Of a stretch of 64,000 nt of DNA, positions 6,908-16,240 are shown one piece after another. The position numbers and the translations under genes were made by a program. The stretch's first letter is position 1. Each line of letters begins with the position of its first letter. A model generated the notes under the pieces. The model worked only from the letters and a program-made list of their open reading frames with translations. It was not told where the DNA came from and searched no databases. The stretch comes from Gp22-AA3 sp964384905 (GTDB lineage Bacteria > Acidobacteriota > Polarisedimenticolia > Gp22-AA2): the NCBI GenBank assembly GCA_964384905.1, contig CAYLND010000001.1:1-64000 (forward strand), in the 5' to 3' direction.

Positions 6908-9607
6908 ATGCTGATTGACGCCATCCTCAAGAAAATCGTCGGCACCAAGAACGAGCGCGAGCTGCGAAAGCTGCAGCCGCGCGTCCTCGAGATCAACGGG
7001 CTCGAGCCCTCCGTCCGCGCGCTCACCGACGAACAGATCCGGAGCAGGACGCTGGAGCTGAAGGCTCGCCTGTCGAACGGCGGTCAGCTCGACGAGGTGC
7101 TGGACGAGGCGTTCGCCCTGTGCCGCGAGGCCGGCCGCCGGACTCTGGGCATGAGGCATTTCGACGTGCAGCTCATCGGCGGCATGGTCCTGCACCAGGG
7201 AAAGATCGCCGAGATGAAAACCGGCGAGGGCAAGACCCTGGTGGCCACGCTGGCCGTCTTCCTGAACGCCCTGGCGGGCAAGGGCGTGCACGTGGTGACG
7301 GTCAACGATTATCTGGCCCGGCGCGACGCGGCCTGGATGGGTCCGATCTACCACTTTCTCGGATTGAGCGTCGGGGTGATCCAGCACGACATGGACGACG
7401 CGGCGCGCCAGCAGGCGTACGCGGCGGACGTCACCTACGGGACCAACAACGAGTTCGGCTTCGACTATCTCCGCGACAACATGAAGTATTCGCTGGGCGC
7501 GATGGTGCAGCGCGGCCATCACTACGCGATCGTCGACGAGGTCGACTCCATCCTGATCGACGAGGCGCGCACGCCCCTCATCATTTCGGGACCCTCGGAG
7601 GAGTCGACCGAGATCTACGGCCGAGCCGACGCGGTCATCCCGCGCTTCAAGAAGGAGGAGGACTACACCGTCGACGAGAAGGCGCGCACGGTCGCGCTCA
7701 CCGAGGAGGGGGTCGAGAAGGCCGAGAAGCTGCTGCACGTCGACAACCTGTACGACCCCGGAGAAATGGAGCTGAACCACGCCGTGCAGCAGGCGCTGCG
7801 CGCCCACGTGCTGTACCGGCGCGACGTGGACTACGTCGTCAAGGAAGGGCAGGTGATCATCGTCGACGAGTTCACGGGCCGCCTCATGCCGGGACGGCGC
7901 TGGAGCGACGGGCTGCACCAGGCGGTCGAAGGGAAGGAGAAGGTCAAGGTCCAGAAGGAGAACCAGACGCTTGCCACGATCACCTTCCAGAACTATTTCC
8001 GGATGTACCAGAAGCTGGCAGGGATGACAGGGACCGCCGACACCGAGGCGGTCGAGTTCGACAGGATTTACAAGCTGGAAGTGGTGGTCATCCCGACGAA
8101 TCGCTCTTTGATCCGGACCGAGCACGCCGATGTCGTGTACCGGACGGAGCCGGAGAAATTCACGGCGGTCGTCGAGGAGATCGAGGAGCTTCACGCCAAG
8201 GGGCAGCCGGTCCTGGTCGGCACCATCTCGATCGAGAAGTCGGAGCACCTGAGCGGTCTCCTCGAGAAGCGCCGCATTCCGCACGTCGTGCTGAACGCCA
8301 AATACCACGAGCGCGAGGCCGAGATCGTCGCCCAGGCCGGTCGCTTGAAGGCCGTCACCATCGCCACCAACATGGCCGGTCGCGGCACCGACATCCTGCT
8401 CGGCGGCCATCCGGAGTTCCTGGCCCGGCGGGAGATCCAGGGGGACGGGATCGAGCCGGCGACGCTGGGCCCCGATCAGTGGAAGGAGCTGCTCGAGCGG
8501 CACCAGAGCCGCTGCGCGGAGGAGCACGACAAGGTGGTGGGACTCGGCGGCCTGCACATTCTCGGGACCGAGCGTCACGAAGCGCGGCGCATCGACAACC
8601 AGCTGCGCGGTCGCGCCGGCCGCCAGGGCGACCCGGGCTCGTCACGCTTCTACATGTCGCTCGAGGACGATCTGATGCGGATCTTCGGCTCGGATCGGAT
8701 CTCGGGTCTGATGAAGCGTCTGGGCATGGAGGAGGGAATCCCGATCGAGCATCGCATGGTCACGCGCGCCATCGAGCGCGCGCAGAAGCAGGTGGAGGCG
8801 CGGAACTTCGAGATCCGCAAGCACCTTCTGGAGTACGACGATGTCAACAACAAGCAGCGGACGGAAATCTACCGCCTGCGAAGGGAGCTGCTCGAAGGGA
8901 AGGGCCAGCGCGAATATCTCCTTCAGAAGGCCGAGGAGCTCCTGGACTACCTTCTCGAGGCGACCTGCGGCCGGGAGATCGAGCCGGAGAACTGGCAGAC
9001 CGACGAGCTGCGGAACGGGGTCCTGCGCTACTTCGGAATCGACGTGCAGGGTCTGGGCATCGACTGGAAGGCGATCAACGCCGTCGATCTCAGGGAGTCG
9101 CTGCGGGGCCAAGTGCTCCATCGGTACGAAGAGAAGGAGCGCGCCATGGGCGAGGAGGCCATGCGGCAGCACGAGCGCGCGCTTCTGCTGTACGTCATCG
9201 ACACCGCCTGGAAGGATCACCTCCTGGCGATGGATCACCTCAAGGAGGGGATTGGTCTCAGGGGCTACGGCCAGCGCGATCCTCTGACGGAGTACAAGAA
9301 AGAATCGTTCGTCATGTTCGGCCTGATGAAGGAGCGGATCGAGGACGAGATCATCATGAATCTCTGGCGCATGGATGCGACCGTGGTCACCCAGCAGAAG
9401 GAGATGCGCGTCAAACGCGAGCGCGATCTCGTGTACACGGCTCCCGCCAAGGAGGCGGCGCCGCCCGCGCAGCGCGCCGCGGCGCGTGTCGGACGCAACG
9501 ATCCATGCCCGTGCGGGTCGGGGAAGAAATACAAGAAGTGCCACGGGGCGGAGGAGGGCACCGGCACGCAGGCCCGGCCCGCCGCGCCGCACGGAGTGCG
9601 GGTCTGA
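6908..9607 (+). CDS. secA: Preprotein translocase ATPase SecA
   Basis: Motor ATPase that drives unfolded preproteins through SecYEG. The 899 residues match the usual SecA length. Motifs: Walker A TGEGKT (105-110), the DEVDSILIDEART Walker B region (about 211-223), GRLMPGRRWSDGLHQAVE, the second nucleotide domain with TIATNMAGRGTDI, and QLRGRAGRQGDPGSS. The C-terminal SEC-C zinc motif NDPCPCGSGKKYKKCHG (about 866-882) is present, which binds SecB and lipids in other species. The N-terminus MLIDAILKKIVGTKNERELR fixes the ATG at 6908 although the ribosome-binding site is poorly placed. guaB follows 40 bp later and is probably co-transcribed. Confidence 0.98.
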   Translation: MLIDAILKKIVGTKNERELRKLQPRVLEINGLEPSVRALTDEQIRSRTLELKARLSNGGQLDEVLDEAFALCREAGRRTLGMRHFDVQLIGGMVLHQGKIAEMKTGEGKTLVATLAVFLNALAGKGVHVVTVNDYLARRDAAWMGPIYHFLGLSVGVIQHDMDDAARQQAYAADVTYGTNNEFGFDYLRDNMKYSLGAMVQRGHHYAIVDEVDSILIDEARTPLIISGPSEESTEIYGRADAVIPRFKKEEDYTVDEKARTVALTEEGVEKAEKLLHVDNLYDPGEMELNHAVQQALRAHVLYRRDVDYVVKEGQVIIVDEFTGRLMPGRRWSDGLHQAVEGKEKVKVQKENQTLATITFQNYFRMYQKLAGMTGTADTEAVEFDRIYKLEVVVIPTNRSLIRTEHADVVYRTEPEKFTAVVEEIEELHAKGQPVLVGTISIEKSEHLSGLLEKRRIPHVVLNAKYHEREAEIVAQAGRLKAVTIATNMAGRGTDILLGGHPEFLARREIQGDGIEPATLGPDQWKELLERHQSRCAEEHDKVVGLGGLHILGTERHEARRIDNQLRGRAGRQGDPGSSRFYMSLEDDLMRIFGSDRISGLMKRLGMEEGIPIEHRMVTRAIERAQKQVEARNFEIRKHLLEYDDVNNKQRTEIYRLRRELLEGKGQREYLLQKAEELLDYLLEATCGREIEPENWQTDELRNGVLRYFGIDVQGLGIDWKAINAVDLRESLRGQVLHRYEEKERAMGEEAMRQHERALLLYVIDTAWKDHLLAMDHLKEGIGLRGYGQRDPLTEYKKESFVMFGLMKERIEDEIIMNLWRMDATVVTQQKEMRVKRERDLVYTAPAKEAAPPAQRAAARVGRNDPCPCGSGKKYKKCHGAEEGTGTQARPAAPHGVRV

Positions 9608-9647
9608 TGACCGATGGCCGCCGCGCCCGCAAGGCGCTCTGGAGCCG

Positions 9648-11114
9648 ATGATGCTGGATGGACCGATTCCCGAGGCCCTGACTTTCGACGACGTGCTCCT
9701 GCTGCCGGCCCGCTCCGAGATCGTGCCCGGGCGCGTGGACGTCGCCACCCTGCTGACCCGCAACATCCGCCTGAACATTCCTCTGGTCTCGGCGGCGATG
9801 GACACCGTGACCGATTCCCGGCTGGCCATCGCCATGGCCCAGCTCGGCGGCGTCGGCATCATCCACAAGAACCTCGCCGTCGAGGCGCAGGCCGGCGAGG
9901 TGGACAAGGTCAAGCGCTCGGAAAGCGGCATGATCGTCGACCCGGTGACCATCGGTCCCGACCAGAAGATCGCCGAGGCGCTCGATCTGATGCACAAGTA
10001 CAAGATCTCAGGGGTGCCGGTGACCGATCGCGGCGGGAGGCTCCTGGGCATCCTGACCAACCGCGATCTGCGCTTCGAGACCCGCACCGACCTGCCGGTC
10101 TCGGCCGTGATGACCCGCGAAAGCCTGGTCACGGTGCCGGTCGGAACGACCCTCGAGGCCGCCAAGTCGATCCTGCACAAGCACAAGATCGAGAAGCTTC
10201 TGGTGGTCGATCGCGAGCACCACCTGAAGGGTCTGATCACCGTCAAGGACATCCAGAAGATGATCAAGTATCCGCACGCCTGCAAGGACGCTCTCGGCCG
10301 ACTGCGTGTGGGAGCCGCCGTCGGGGTCGGTCCCGAGGAGATCGAGCGGGCGCGGGCGTTGGTGGATGCGCGCGTCGATCTGCTCGTCGTCGATACGGCG
10401 CATGGCCATTCGGCGGGTGTCATGGAGACGGTGCGCGCCCTCCGCAAGGCGTTCGCGGGAGTCGATCTGGTGGCGGGGAACGTGGCCACCGAGGAGGGGG
10501 CCGAAGAGCTCATGAGGCTGGGGGTCGACGCCGTGAAGGTGGGCATCGGGCCGGGATCGATCTGCACGACGCGCGTGGTGACGGGCGTCGGCGTGCCGCA
10601 GATCACCGCGATCGCGCAGTGCGCCCGGGCCGCGCGCCGGCAGGGCGTGCCCCTGATCGCCGACGGCGGAATCAAGTTCTCCGGCGACATCACCAAGGCC
10701 CTGGCCGCCGGCGCGTCGTCGATCATGATCGGGTCGTTGTTCGCCGGCACCGAGGAATCGCCCGGCGAAACGATCCTCTATCAGGGACGGACCTTCAAGG
10801 CCTACCGCGGCATGGGCTCGATCGGGGCGATGCGCCGCGGCAGCGCCGACCGCTACTTCCAGGAGGCGGGGGCGGACGACAAGCTCGTGCCCGAGGGCAT
10901 CGAGGGAATGGTGCCGTACAAGGGGTCGCTGCAGGCGCTGGTGCCGCAGCTCGTCGGGGGGTTGCGCGCCGGAATGGGTTACTGCGGCGCGCGGGACATC
11001 GAGACGCTCCGGCGCGAGGCGCGCTTCATCCGCATCACCTCCGCCGGCCTGAAGGAAGGCCACGCCCACGACGTGGTGATCACCAAGGAAGCGCCCAACT
11101 ACCGCCTGGAGTAG
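9648..11114 (+). CDS. guaB: Inosine-5'-monophosphate dehydrogenase
   Basis: Oxidises IMP to XMP, the committed step to guanine nucleotides. The 488-residue product starts at tandem ATG codons (9648/9651) with the typical N-terminus (IPEALTFDDVLLLPARSEI). Two CBS domains interrupt the barrel at about 95-205 (ALDLMHKYKISGVPVTD, LEAAKSILHKHKIEKLLVVD). The active-site loop GPGSICTTRVVTGVGVPQ with the catalytic Cys is at about residue 305, and the flap GSIGAMRRGSADRYFQ follows. GGAGCC precedes the start closely. Downstream of secA in the same direction; convergent with tsaE (12-bp gap). Confidence 0.98.
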   Translation: MMLDGPIPEALTFDDVLLLPARSEIVPGRVDVATLLTRNIRLNIPLVSAAMDTVTDSRLAIAMAQLGGVGIIHKNLAVEAQAGEVDKVKRSESGMIVDPVTIGPDQKIAEALDLMHKYKISGVPVTDRGGRLLGILTNRDLRFETRTDLPVSAVMTRESLVTVPVGTTLEAAKSILHKHKIEKLLVVDREHHLKGLITVKDIQKMIKYPHACKDALGRLRVGAAVGVGPEEIERARALVDARVDLLVVDTAHGHSAGVMETVRALRKAFAGVDLVAGNVATEEGAEELMRLGVDAVKVGIGPGSICTTRVVTGVGVPQITAIAQCARAARRQGVPLIADGGIKFSGDITKALAAGASSIMIGSLFAGTEESPGETILYQGRTFKAYRGMGSIGAMRRGSADRYFQEAGADDKLVPEGIEGMVPYKGSLQALVPQLVGGLRAGMGYCGARDIETLRREARFIRITSAGLKEGHAHDVVITKEAPNYRLE

Positions 11115-11126
11115 CGATCCTCCGGT

Positions 11127-11555
11127 TCAGCCTCCGTCGGAAACGGTCAGCCGCCGCTCGCTGCCGCCCCGGTCCTCGAGGCGCACTTCGACGAAGCGCC
11201 GCGGCCGATAGGGTCCCAGCCGCTCCGCCCACTCCACCACGGTGACGCCGTCACTCTCCAGGATCTCGTCGAGACCGAGCTCGTCCAGGTCCTCCGTCCG
11301 CTCGATCCGGTACAGATCGATGTGGTAGACGGACATGCGTCCCGCGTAGCGGTTGACCAGGGTAAAGCTCGGAGAGCGCACCTGCTCCGGATCGACACCG
11401 AGCCCGATCGCCAGACCCCTTGCGAGCACCGTCTTCCCCATGCCGAGGTCTCCGACCAGAAGAACCGCATCGCCCGGGCGCAGGGTCCCGGCCAGCGCCT
11501 GACCGAAAGCGCGCGTCTCGTCCTCGGAGCGTGTGACGATGGTCCGCGACGCCAT
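11127..11555 (-). CDS. tsaE: tRNA threonylcarbamoyladenosine biosynthesis ATPase TsaE
   Basis: P-loop ATPase of the TsaB-TsaD-TsaE complex that makes t6A37 in ANN-decoding tRNAs. The 142-residue length is standard. Visible are Walker A GDLGMGKTVLARGL (about 34-47), the switch-like SPSFTLVNRY (60-69), the HIDLYRI block with its conserved Asp, and VVEWAERLG. Last gene of a minus-strand operon nnrD-GNAT-tsaE, 8 bp after the acetyltransferase stop. In many bacteria nnr and tsaE are fused or adjacent, which supports both calls. Confidence 0.96.
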   Translation of the reverse strand: MASRTIVTRSEDETRAFGQALAGTLRPGDAVLLVGDLGMGKTVLARGLAIGLGVDPEQVRSPSFTLVNRYAGRMSVYHIDLYRIERTEDLDELGLDEILESDGVTVVEWAERLGPYRPRRFVEVRLEDRGGSERRLTVSDGG

Positions 11556-11563
11556 GGCGGGGT

Positions 11564-12250
11564 TCAGACGAGAGGGAGTTCCATCAGCACCGGCTGGGGC
11601 ATCAGGTCGCGGTGCTGCCGGAACAGACGGGGCAGGGTGCGCACGACCTGGAAGCCGACGCGCTCGTGCAGCGGACGGGATCGGCCGTTGGCGATCAGCC
11701 GCACCTGCTTCAGGTGGCGCCGGCGACCCACCTCGATCGCCTCCTGCACCAGACGCAGGCCGATGCCGCGTCCCCGAAGGCTCGGCTCCACTCCGAGGGA
11801 CACGAGGTACAGCACGTCACCGCGCGGATTGTGCGAGGCCGACGGCAGGGCGCGCTCGTAGTCGAGATACGACCGGGGAAAATCGCGCGTCCAGAGCAAC
11901 CCGTTGGTGAGGCCGACGATGCGCGGTGAGTGCGCCGGCCGCTGGAGCTCGGCGAGGAGGAACGCCTCGGGCAGCGCGAACAAGCGTCGCTGGAGCTCGT
12001 TCAGAGAGGCGCCCAGCCGGCCCCAGACCTGGCGCTCGACGAGGGTGGCCTCCTCGAGATCGTCCGGGCGCGCGGGGCGGATCAACACCCGCAGCACCGC
12101 CGGTCGCGTCACGGTCGCGCCGGCGGTGCGCGCCGGCGACTGCGCGTAGGTCCGGGCGGACGCTGCCGGAGCCTGCGACCCCTGCAGCATGGCGGGCGAT
12201 CGGGCCGGAGGCCGCCGGCCGCCCGTCGACGTCCCCTGTCCGGTCTTCAT
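11564..12250 (-). CDS. GNAT-family N-acetyltransferase
   Basis: Predicted acetyl-CoA-dependent acetyltransferase. The GNAT core begins at about residue 53 (RVLIRPARPDDLEEATLVE). The acetyl-CoA loop is VEPSLRGRGIGLRLVQEAIEVG (about 150-171), followed by NGRSRPLHERVGFQVVRTLPRLF. The first 45 residues are Pro/Ala/Ser rich and fit no domain. The ATG at 12250 forms an ATGA overlap with the nnrD stop, which supports it; GTG at 12112 (VTRPAVLRV) is a reasonable alternative. It occupies the slot where rimI often sits beside tsaE, but the sequence is not close to RimI. Substrate unknown. Confidence 0.8.
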   Translation of the reverse strand: MKTGQGTSTGGRRPPARSPAMLQGSQAPAASARTYAQSPARTAGATVTRPAVLRVLIRPARPDDLEEATLVERQVWGRLGASLNELQRRLFALPEAFLLAELQRPAHSPRIVGLTNGLLWTRDFPRSYLDYERALPSASHNPRGDVLYLVSLGVEPSLRGRGIGLRLVQEAIEVGRRRHLKQVRLIANGRSRPLHERVGFQVVRTLPRLFRQHRDLMPQPVLMELPLV

Positions 12251-13845
12251 CCGGTTCTCCGGGCGCCGCGCGCGTCGTGCCGTTCGTGGGCCCGCGGCGG
12301 CTTCAGCCGCATGAGGGCGGCGGGGAAGTGGGCCAGGATGTCGCGCGCGATGAGGGGCGCCTCCCCCATCTCCTGAGCCGCCAGATCGCCGGCCAGACCG
12401 TGGAGATAGACGGCGAGCTCGGTCGCCGCGGTCGTCTCGAGACCCTGCGCGAGCAGGCCCGCCAGAAGGCCGGTCAGCACGTCACCGGCCCCTCCGGTGG
12501 CCATCCCGGGGTTGCCCGTGGGATTGACATGGACGACGCCCGAAGGCGTGGCGACTAGGCTGAGGTGTCCCTTCAGGACGAGGTGGCAGACATGACGGCG
12601 GGCGAAGTCGCGCGCTAGGTGCACGCGCCGCGACTGCACGATCCGGCTCCTCACGCCGAGCAGCCGGCCCATCTCGCCGGGATGCGGCGTCAGAACGAGC
12701 GGCCTCTTCCTGCCGGACAGTCGGTCGTCCGAACCCGCGAAGGCGTTCAGGCCGTCGGCATCGAGCACCATCGGCACGCGCGCTCTCGACACCACCTCCC
12801 GGACCAGGCTTCTGGTTTCAGGATGCGTCGTCAACCCCGGTCCGATCGCGACCGCCTGCTTGCCCTCGAGGAGCTGCAAGAGACGCGTCCGGCCCGACGC
12901 GGCCAGGGTTCCCTGGGGGGTCTCCGGCAGCCCCTCGGTCATGACCTCCATCGCCCTGGAAACGAAGCCCGCCTGCAGGCCGGCCGGCACGGCGGCGGTC
13001 ACCAGCCCACAGCCCGCCCGCAGGGCTCCCAGGGACGCCAGACGCGCCGCCCCTCCCTTGCCACGGGAGCCGGCGATCACCAGCGCGTGGCCATAGTCTC
13101 CCTTGTGGCTCTCGGGGCGTCGTCTCGGGAGCAGGAGAGCCAGCTCGCGCGCGTCCATGAGGTGAAGATCCGCGCGCTCGGCCGCCACCGCCTCGGACGG
13201 GATCCCGATATCGACGACGTGCAGCCGCCCGCACATCGACGCGGCGGGGGGGAAGATGTGCGGCAGCTTCGGTCGGGCGAAGGTGACCGTATGATCGGCC
13301 CGGAGGCACGGCCCGATCAGCTCCGGGCTGTCCGCCGACAGTCCCGACGGGATATCGACCGCAACCACCTCGGCGCGCGCCGCGTTGACGTCCGCGAGCA
13401 CCCGGGCCAAGAGACCGGTCACGCGCCGTGACAGTCCCGTACCGAGGATCCCGTCCACGATCAGATCGCTCGACGCCAGGCGTCTCCAGGCGGTCTTCCA
13501 GTCCGAGACGCCTTCCACCTCGAGGGGGACCACGCCGACCCGTTCCAGCGCCTTCAGGTTCGAGGCCGCTCCGCCACGCAGATCGCCGCGCCGACCGAAC
13601 AGCAGGATCGCGAAGGGGACGCCGCGATTGCGCAGGTGCCGCGCCAGGACGAAGGTGTCGCCGCCGTTGTTGCCCCGGCCGCACAGTAGCAGGATGCACC
13701 GCGCCGTCAGGTCGGGCTCGATCTCCTGCAGGGTCTGGAGCAGGCGCAGCCCGGCGTTTTCCATCAGGACGATTTCGGGAAGACCGAATCGAGCGGTGGC
13801 GCGCCGATCGACGCTCCGCATCTGTTGCGATGTCAGGATTTCCAA
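12247..13845 (-). CDS. nnrD: Bifunctional NAD(P)H-hydrate epimerase / ADP-dependent hydrate dehydratase
   Basis: Repairs hydrated NAD(P)H. The N-terminal YjeF_N epimerase domain (about 1-215) has LTSQQMRSVDRRA, the LLLCGRGNNGGDTFVLARHL loop and VAVDIPSGLSADSP. The C-terminal ribokinase-like dehydratase (about 230-520) has HKGDYGHALVIAGSRGKGGAARLA, LVLTPHPGEMGRLLG and the signature NPGMATGGAGDVLTGLLAGLLAQG. I chose the TTG at 13845 because GGGAG lies eight bases upstream, the protein then begins MEILTSQQMRSVDRR as in homologues, and the length (532) fits the family. An upstream ATG at 14022 would add 59 unrelated residues across the promoter. Confidence 0.94.
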   Translation of the reverse strand: MEILTSQQMRSVDRRATARFGLPEIVLMENAGLRLLQTLQEIEPDLTARCILLLCGRGNNGGDTFVLARHLRNRGVPFAILLFGRRGDLRGGAASNLKALERVGVVPLEVEGVSDWKTAWRRLASSDLIVDGILGTGLSRRVTGLLARVLADVNAARAEVVAVDIPSGLSADSPELIGPCLRADHTVTFARPKLPHIFPPAASMCGRLHVVDIGIPSEAVAAERADLHLMDARELALLLPRRRPESHKGDYGHALVIAGSRGKGGAARLASLGALRAGCGLVTAAVPAGLQAGFVSRAMEVMTEGLPETPQGTLAASGRTRLLQLLEGKQAVAIGPGLTTHPETRSLVREVVSRARVPMVLDADGLNAFAGSDDRLSGRKRPLVLTPHPGEMGRLLGVRSRIVQSRRVHLARDFARRHVCHLVLKGHLSLVATPSGVVHVNPTGNPGMATGGAGDVLTGLLAGLLAQGLETTAATELAVYLHGLAGDLAAQEMGEAPLIARDILAHFPAALMRLKPPRAHERHDARGARRTG

Positions 13846-13870
13846 GCTCGTCGCTCCCGGGGAGTCGCCC

Positions 13871-13899
13871 ACTTTACACAGGTACCGGGGCGGAATCAA
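13871..13899 (-). promoter_or_regulatory. Promoter of nnrD-GNAT-tsaE
   Basis: Minus strand: TTGATT (13899-13894), 17-bp spacer, TAAAGT (13876-13871) preceded by TG. Start near 13864 gives a leader of about 19 nt carrying GGGAG, consistent with the TTG start at 13845. Confidence 0.6.
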
Positions 13900-13971
13900 G
13901 CGACGATTCGCCGCCACGGGGGCCGGGCGCCGGGGTCGAATCGCCGGGCCCGAACCCGGGCGCCACCCGCG

Positions 13972-14001
13972 TTGACAGTCCGCCGAAGGGTCAAGGATAA
14001 T
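13972..14001 (+). promoter_or_regulatory. Promoter of aroC
   Basis: Perfect TTGACA (13972-13977), 18-bp spacer, GATAAT (13996-14001). Back to back with the nnrD promoter, about 70 bp apart. Confidence 0.75.
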
Positions 14002-14054
14002 CAGTTCCCACCTCGAACTCATCCAGCATGAGCCGCGGGGAAAGGTTCTCGAGC

Positions 14055-15224
14055 ATGCTGCGTTTCCTGACGGCGGGCGAGTCGCACGGCCAGGCCCTCG
14101 TCGCCATCCTGGACGGGATGCCGGCCGGGCTGCCGCTCCTGGCCGCGGATATCGACGCGGAATTGAGGCGCCGCCAGCAGGGGTACGGACGGGGCGGACG
14201 GATGGCGATCGAGCAGGATCGCGTCCAGATCCTCTCCGGGGTCCGTCACGGACGCACCCTCGGCAGCCCGATCGCCCTGACCATCGCCAATCGCGATTGG
14301 ACGAACTGGCAGAAGGCGATGGCGATCGAGCCGCTCGATCTGAGCGAATCCGAACGCAAGAGAGTCACCCGCCCGCGGCCCGGCCACGCCGACCTCGCCG
14401 GGGCGCTGAAGCACGACCTCGAGGACGCGCGGGACATCCTGGAGCGGGCGTCGGCCCGCGAGACGACAGCCCGGGTCGCTGTCGGGGCGGTGTGCAAGAG
14501 ATTCCTGGCGCAGCTCGATATCGCCGTCGCCAGCCACACGGTGGCGCTCGGCTCCGCCGTCCTGGAGCCGGGACGGGAGATGTCCTGGGACGAGATCGTG
14601 GGGGCCGAAGGATCCGCCTTGCGCTGCGCGGACCAGGAGGTCGAGCAGAGGATGATCCAGGAGATCGACCGGGCGATGCGCGGGCGGGATTCCGTCGGCG
14701 GAGCGTTCCAGGTCGTGGCGCGGGGCGTGCCGCCCGGTCTGGGGAGCCATCGTCACTGGGACCTGCGGCTGAATGCCCGGCTGGCCGCCGCGATATGCTC
14801 CATCCAGTCGATCAAGGCGATCGCGGTGGGCGACGGCGTCGAGGCGGCGGGGCGGATGGGCTCGGAATTCCATGACGAAATCCACTACGACGCCCGCAGG
14901 CGCCGGTTCCACCGCGCCACGAATCACGCCGGCGGCATCGAAGGCGGCATCACCAACGGCGAGGAGATCCGCGTGCGCGTCTACGTGAAGCCGCTGTCGA
15001 CGCTTCCGAAGGCTCTGCACAGCGTCGACCTGAAATCGAAGGAGGAGTTCGCGGCGCAGGTCGAGAGGACCGATGTCTCGGCGATTGCGGCCGCCGGCGT
15101 GGTCGGCGAGGCGATGATGGCGTTCGTCCTGGCGGAGTCCGCCCTGGAGAAATTCGGCGGAGACTCGCTGAAGGAGATCACCCGCAACCATCGCGGCTAC
15201 ATGAAGCAGCTCGAAGAGTACTGA
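14055..15224 (+). CDS. aroC: Chorismate synthase
   Basis: Last step of the shikimate pathway: EPSP to chorismate using reduced FMN. The 389-residue product begins MLRFLTAGESHGQALVAILDG, the standard N-terminus, and ATG 14055 has GGGGAAAGG upstream; ATG 14028 would add nine residues without a ribosome-binding site. Further motifs: RRQQGYGRGGRM, the RPGHADLAGALKH block, RASARETTARVAVGAVCK, and GGIEGGITNGEEIRVRV. Monocistronic with a near-consensus promoter. Convergent with the P1 peptidase gene. Confidence 0.98.
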   Translation: MLRFLTAGESHGQALVAILDGMPAGLPLLAADIDAELRRRQQGYGRGGRMAIEQDRVQILSGVRHGRTLGSPIALTIANRDWTNWQKAMAIEPLDLSESERKRVTRPRPGHADLAGALKHDLEDARDILERASARETTARVAVGAVCKRFLAQLDIAVASHTVALGSAVLEPGREMSWDEIVGAEGSALRCADQEVEQRMIQEIDRAMRGRDSVGGAFQVVARGVPPGLGSHRHWDLRLNARLAAAICSIQSIKAIAVGDGVEAAGRMGSEFHDEIHYDARRRRFHRATNHAGGIEGGITNGEEIRVRVYVKPLSTLPKALHSVDLKSKEEFAAQVERTDVSAIAAAGVVGEAMMAFVLAESALEKFGGDSLKEITRNHRGYMKQLEEY

Positions 15225-15239
15225 GGCGCGACCGGCTTC

Positions 15240-16232
15240 TCAATCCGGGTCCAGGTCGCCGGCCGCCGGCAGGCCGGGAAGGCCGCGCGCGCGCGTGGCG
15301 GCCCGGAGAATGGCGGTCTGCATCACCTCGATCGCCAGCATCCCCACGACCAGGGAATCCGCCCGCACCGTCCCTCGGGACAGGCAGAAGATGACGTCGC
15401 CGTCGTAGCGCGTGCCGACGGGCGAGATACAGCGGGCGTACGCCGCGCGCGCCAGCCGCGCGACGGCGCAGGTCTCGACCTTCGTCAGACGCGCGTTGGT
15501 CGCGATCACCCCGAGGGTCGTCGAGGTCGGGACACGACCGGATCCCTTCGGTCGGGTCTCCGGGCTGTCGCGCAACGAGGCGGCGGTTCCGATCCGGCGC
15601 CGGCCGCGCGGCGAGTCGCGCAGCCCGGCGACGACCCGGCCGGTGCCCGGATCGACCACGTCTCCCCAGGCGTTCACGACCACCAGGGCGCCGGCGACGA
15701 GATCGCCGCGTCGTGTCGAGGCCGATCCGAGCCCCGACTTCATGGCCCGGGCGATGCCGCGCATCTTGCCGACGGTCGCGCCAGTGCCGGCGCCGACGTT
15801 GCCCTGGCGGACGGTTTTCGGCGACGCCGCCCGACAGGCCCGGCGCGCCATGGACGGTCCCGGCCGGGCGCGGCGATCGCCGACCGACAGATCGAAGAGG
15901 ATCGCCGCGGGGACGATGGGAACGACGGCCTCGCGCAGGCGGAAGCCGACGCGGCGCTCCTCGAGGTACGACATCACGCCCGCGGTCGCATCCAGTCCGT
16001 AGGCGCTGCCGCCGGAGAGGAACAGGGCGTGGATCGCCGGCACGAGGTGATCCGGCTCGCAGGGCCCCGGATCGCGAAGACCCGTCGCCCGGCCGATCAC
16101 ATCGCAACCGGGGACCGCGCCGTCTCCGCACAGGATGACGGTGCAGCCCGTCAAGCCGCGCGCATCGGTCGCGTGACCGACACGGAATCCGGGAACGTCG
16201 GTGAGACTGTCGCCCGCGCGCCGGTCCGTCAT
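15240..16232 (-). CDS. P1-family (DmpA-like, S58) peptidase/aminopeptidase
   Basis: N-terminal-nucleophile hydrolase of the DmpA/P1 family, which self-cleaves to expose the catalytic residue. Visible: TDVPGFRVGHATDARGLTGCTVILC at the N-terminus, FLSGGSAYGLDATAGVM, GNVGAGTGATVGK (about 140-152), VVVNAWGDVVDPGTG, and the TTLGVIATNARLTK segment where the family nucleophile (Ser or Thr before LG) lies. I place the start at ATG 16232 (MTDRRAGDSLTDV), not GTG 16250, because 16241-16249 is an extended -10 element. The natural substrate in most bacteria is unknown; some members cut D-amino-acid amides or beta-peptides. Confidence 0.88.
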   Translation of the reverse strand: MTDRRAGDSLTDVPGFRVGHATDARGLTGCTVILCGDGAVPGCDVIGRATGLRDPGPCEPDHLVPAIHALFLSGGSAYGLDATAGVMSYLEERRVGFRLREAVVPIVPAAILFDLSVGDRRARPGPSMARRACRAASPKTVRQGNVGAGTGATVGKMRGIARAMKSGLGSASTRRGDLVAGALVVVNAWGDVVDPGTGRVVAGLRDSPRGRRRIGTAASLRDSPETRPKGSGRVPTSTTLGVIATNARLTKVETCAVARLARAAYARCISPVGTRYDGDVIFCLSRGTVRADSLVVGMLAIEVMQTAILRAATRARGLPGLPAAGDLDPD

Positions 16233-16240
16233 GGCGGCGT

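Noticed and set aside
6853..6918. 21-codon ORF in the secA leader as an annotated gene
   Set aside because: No Shine-Dalgarno and no known arrest motif; kept only as part of the leader observation.
6683..8578. Very long minus-strand frame opposite secA
   Set aside because: It is antisense to conserved SecA motifs, has His/Asp/Leu/Val-rich shadow composition and no recognisable domain. The same applies to the long opposing frames at 8642-10750 (secA/guaB) and 16661-18817 (ABC genes).
7120..9651. 843-codon plus-strand frame inside secA
   Set aside because: Out-of-frame reading of secA, Arg/Gly/Pro-rich, no domain; a high-GC artefact.
13846..14022. Upstream extension of nnrD from ATG 14022
   Set aside because: It crosses the nnrD and aroC promoters and encodes no conserved sequence.
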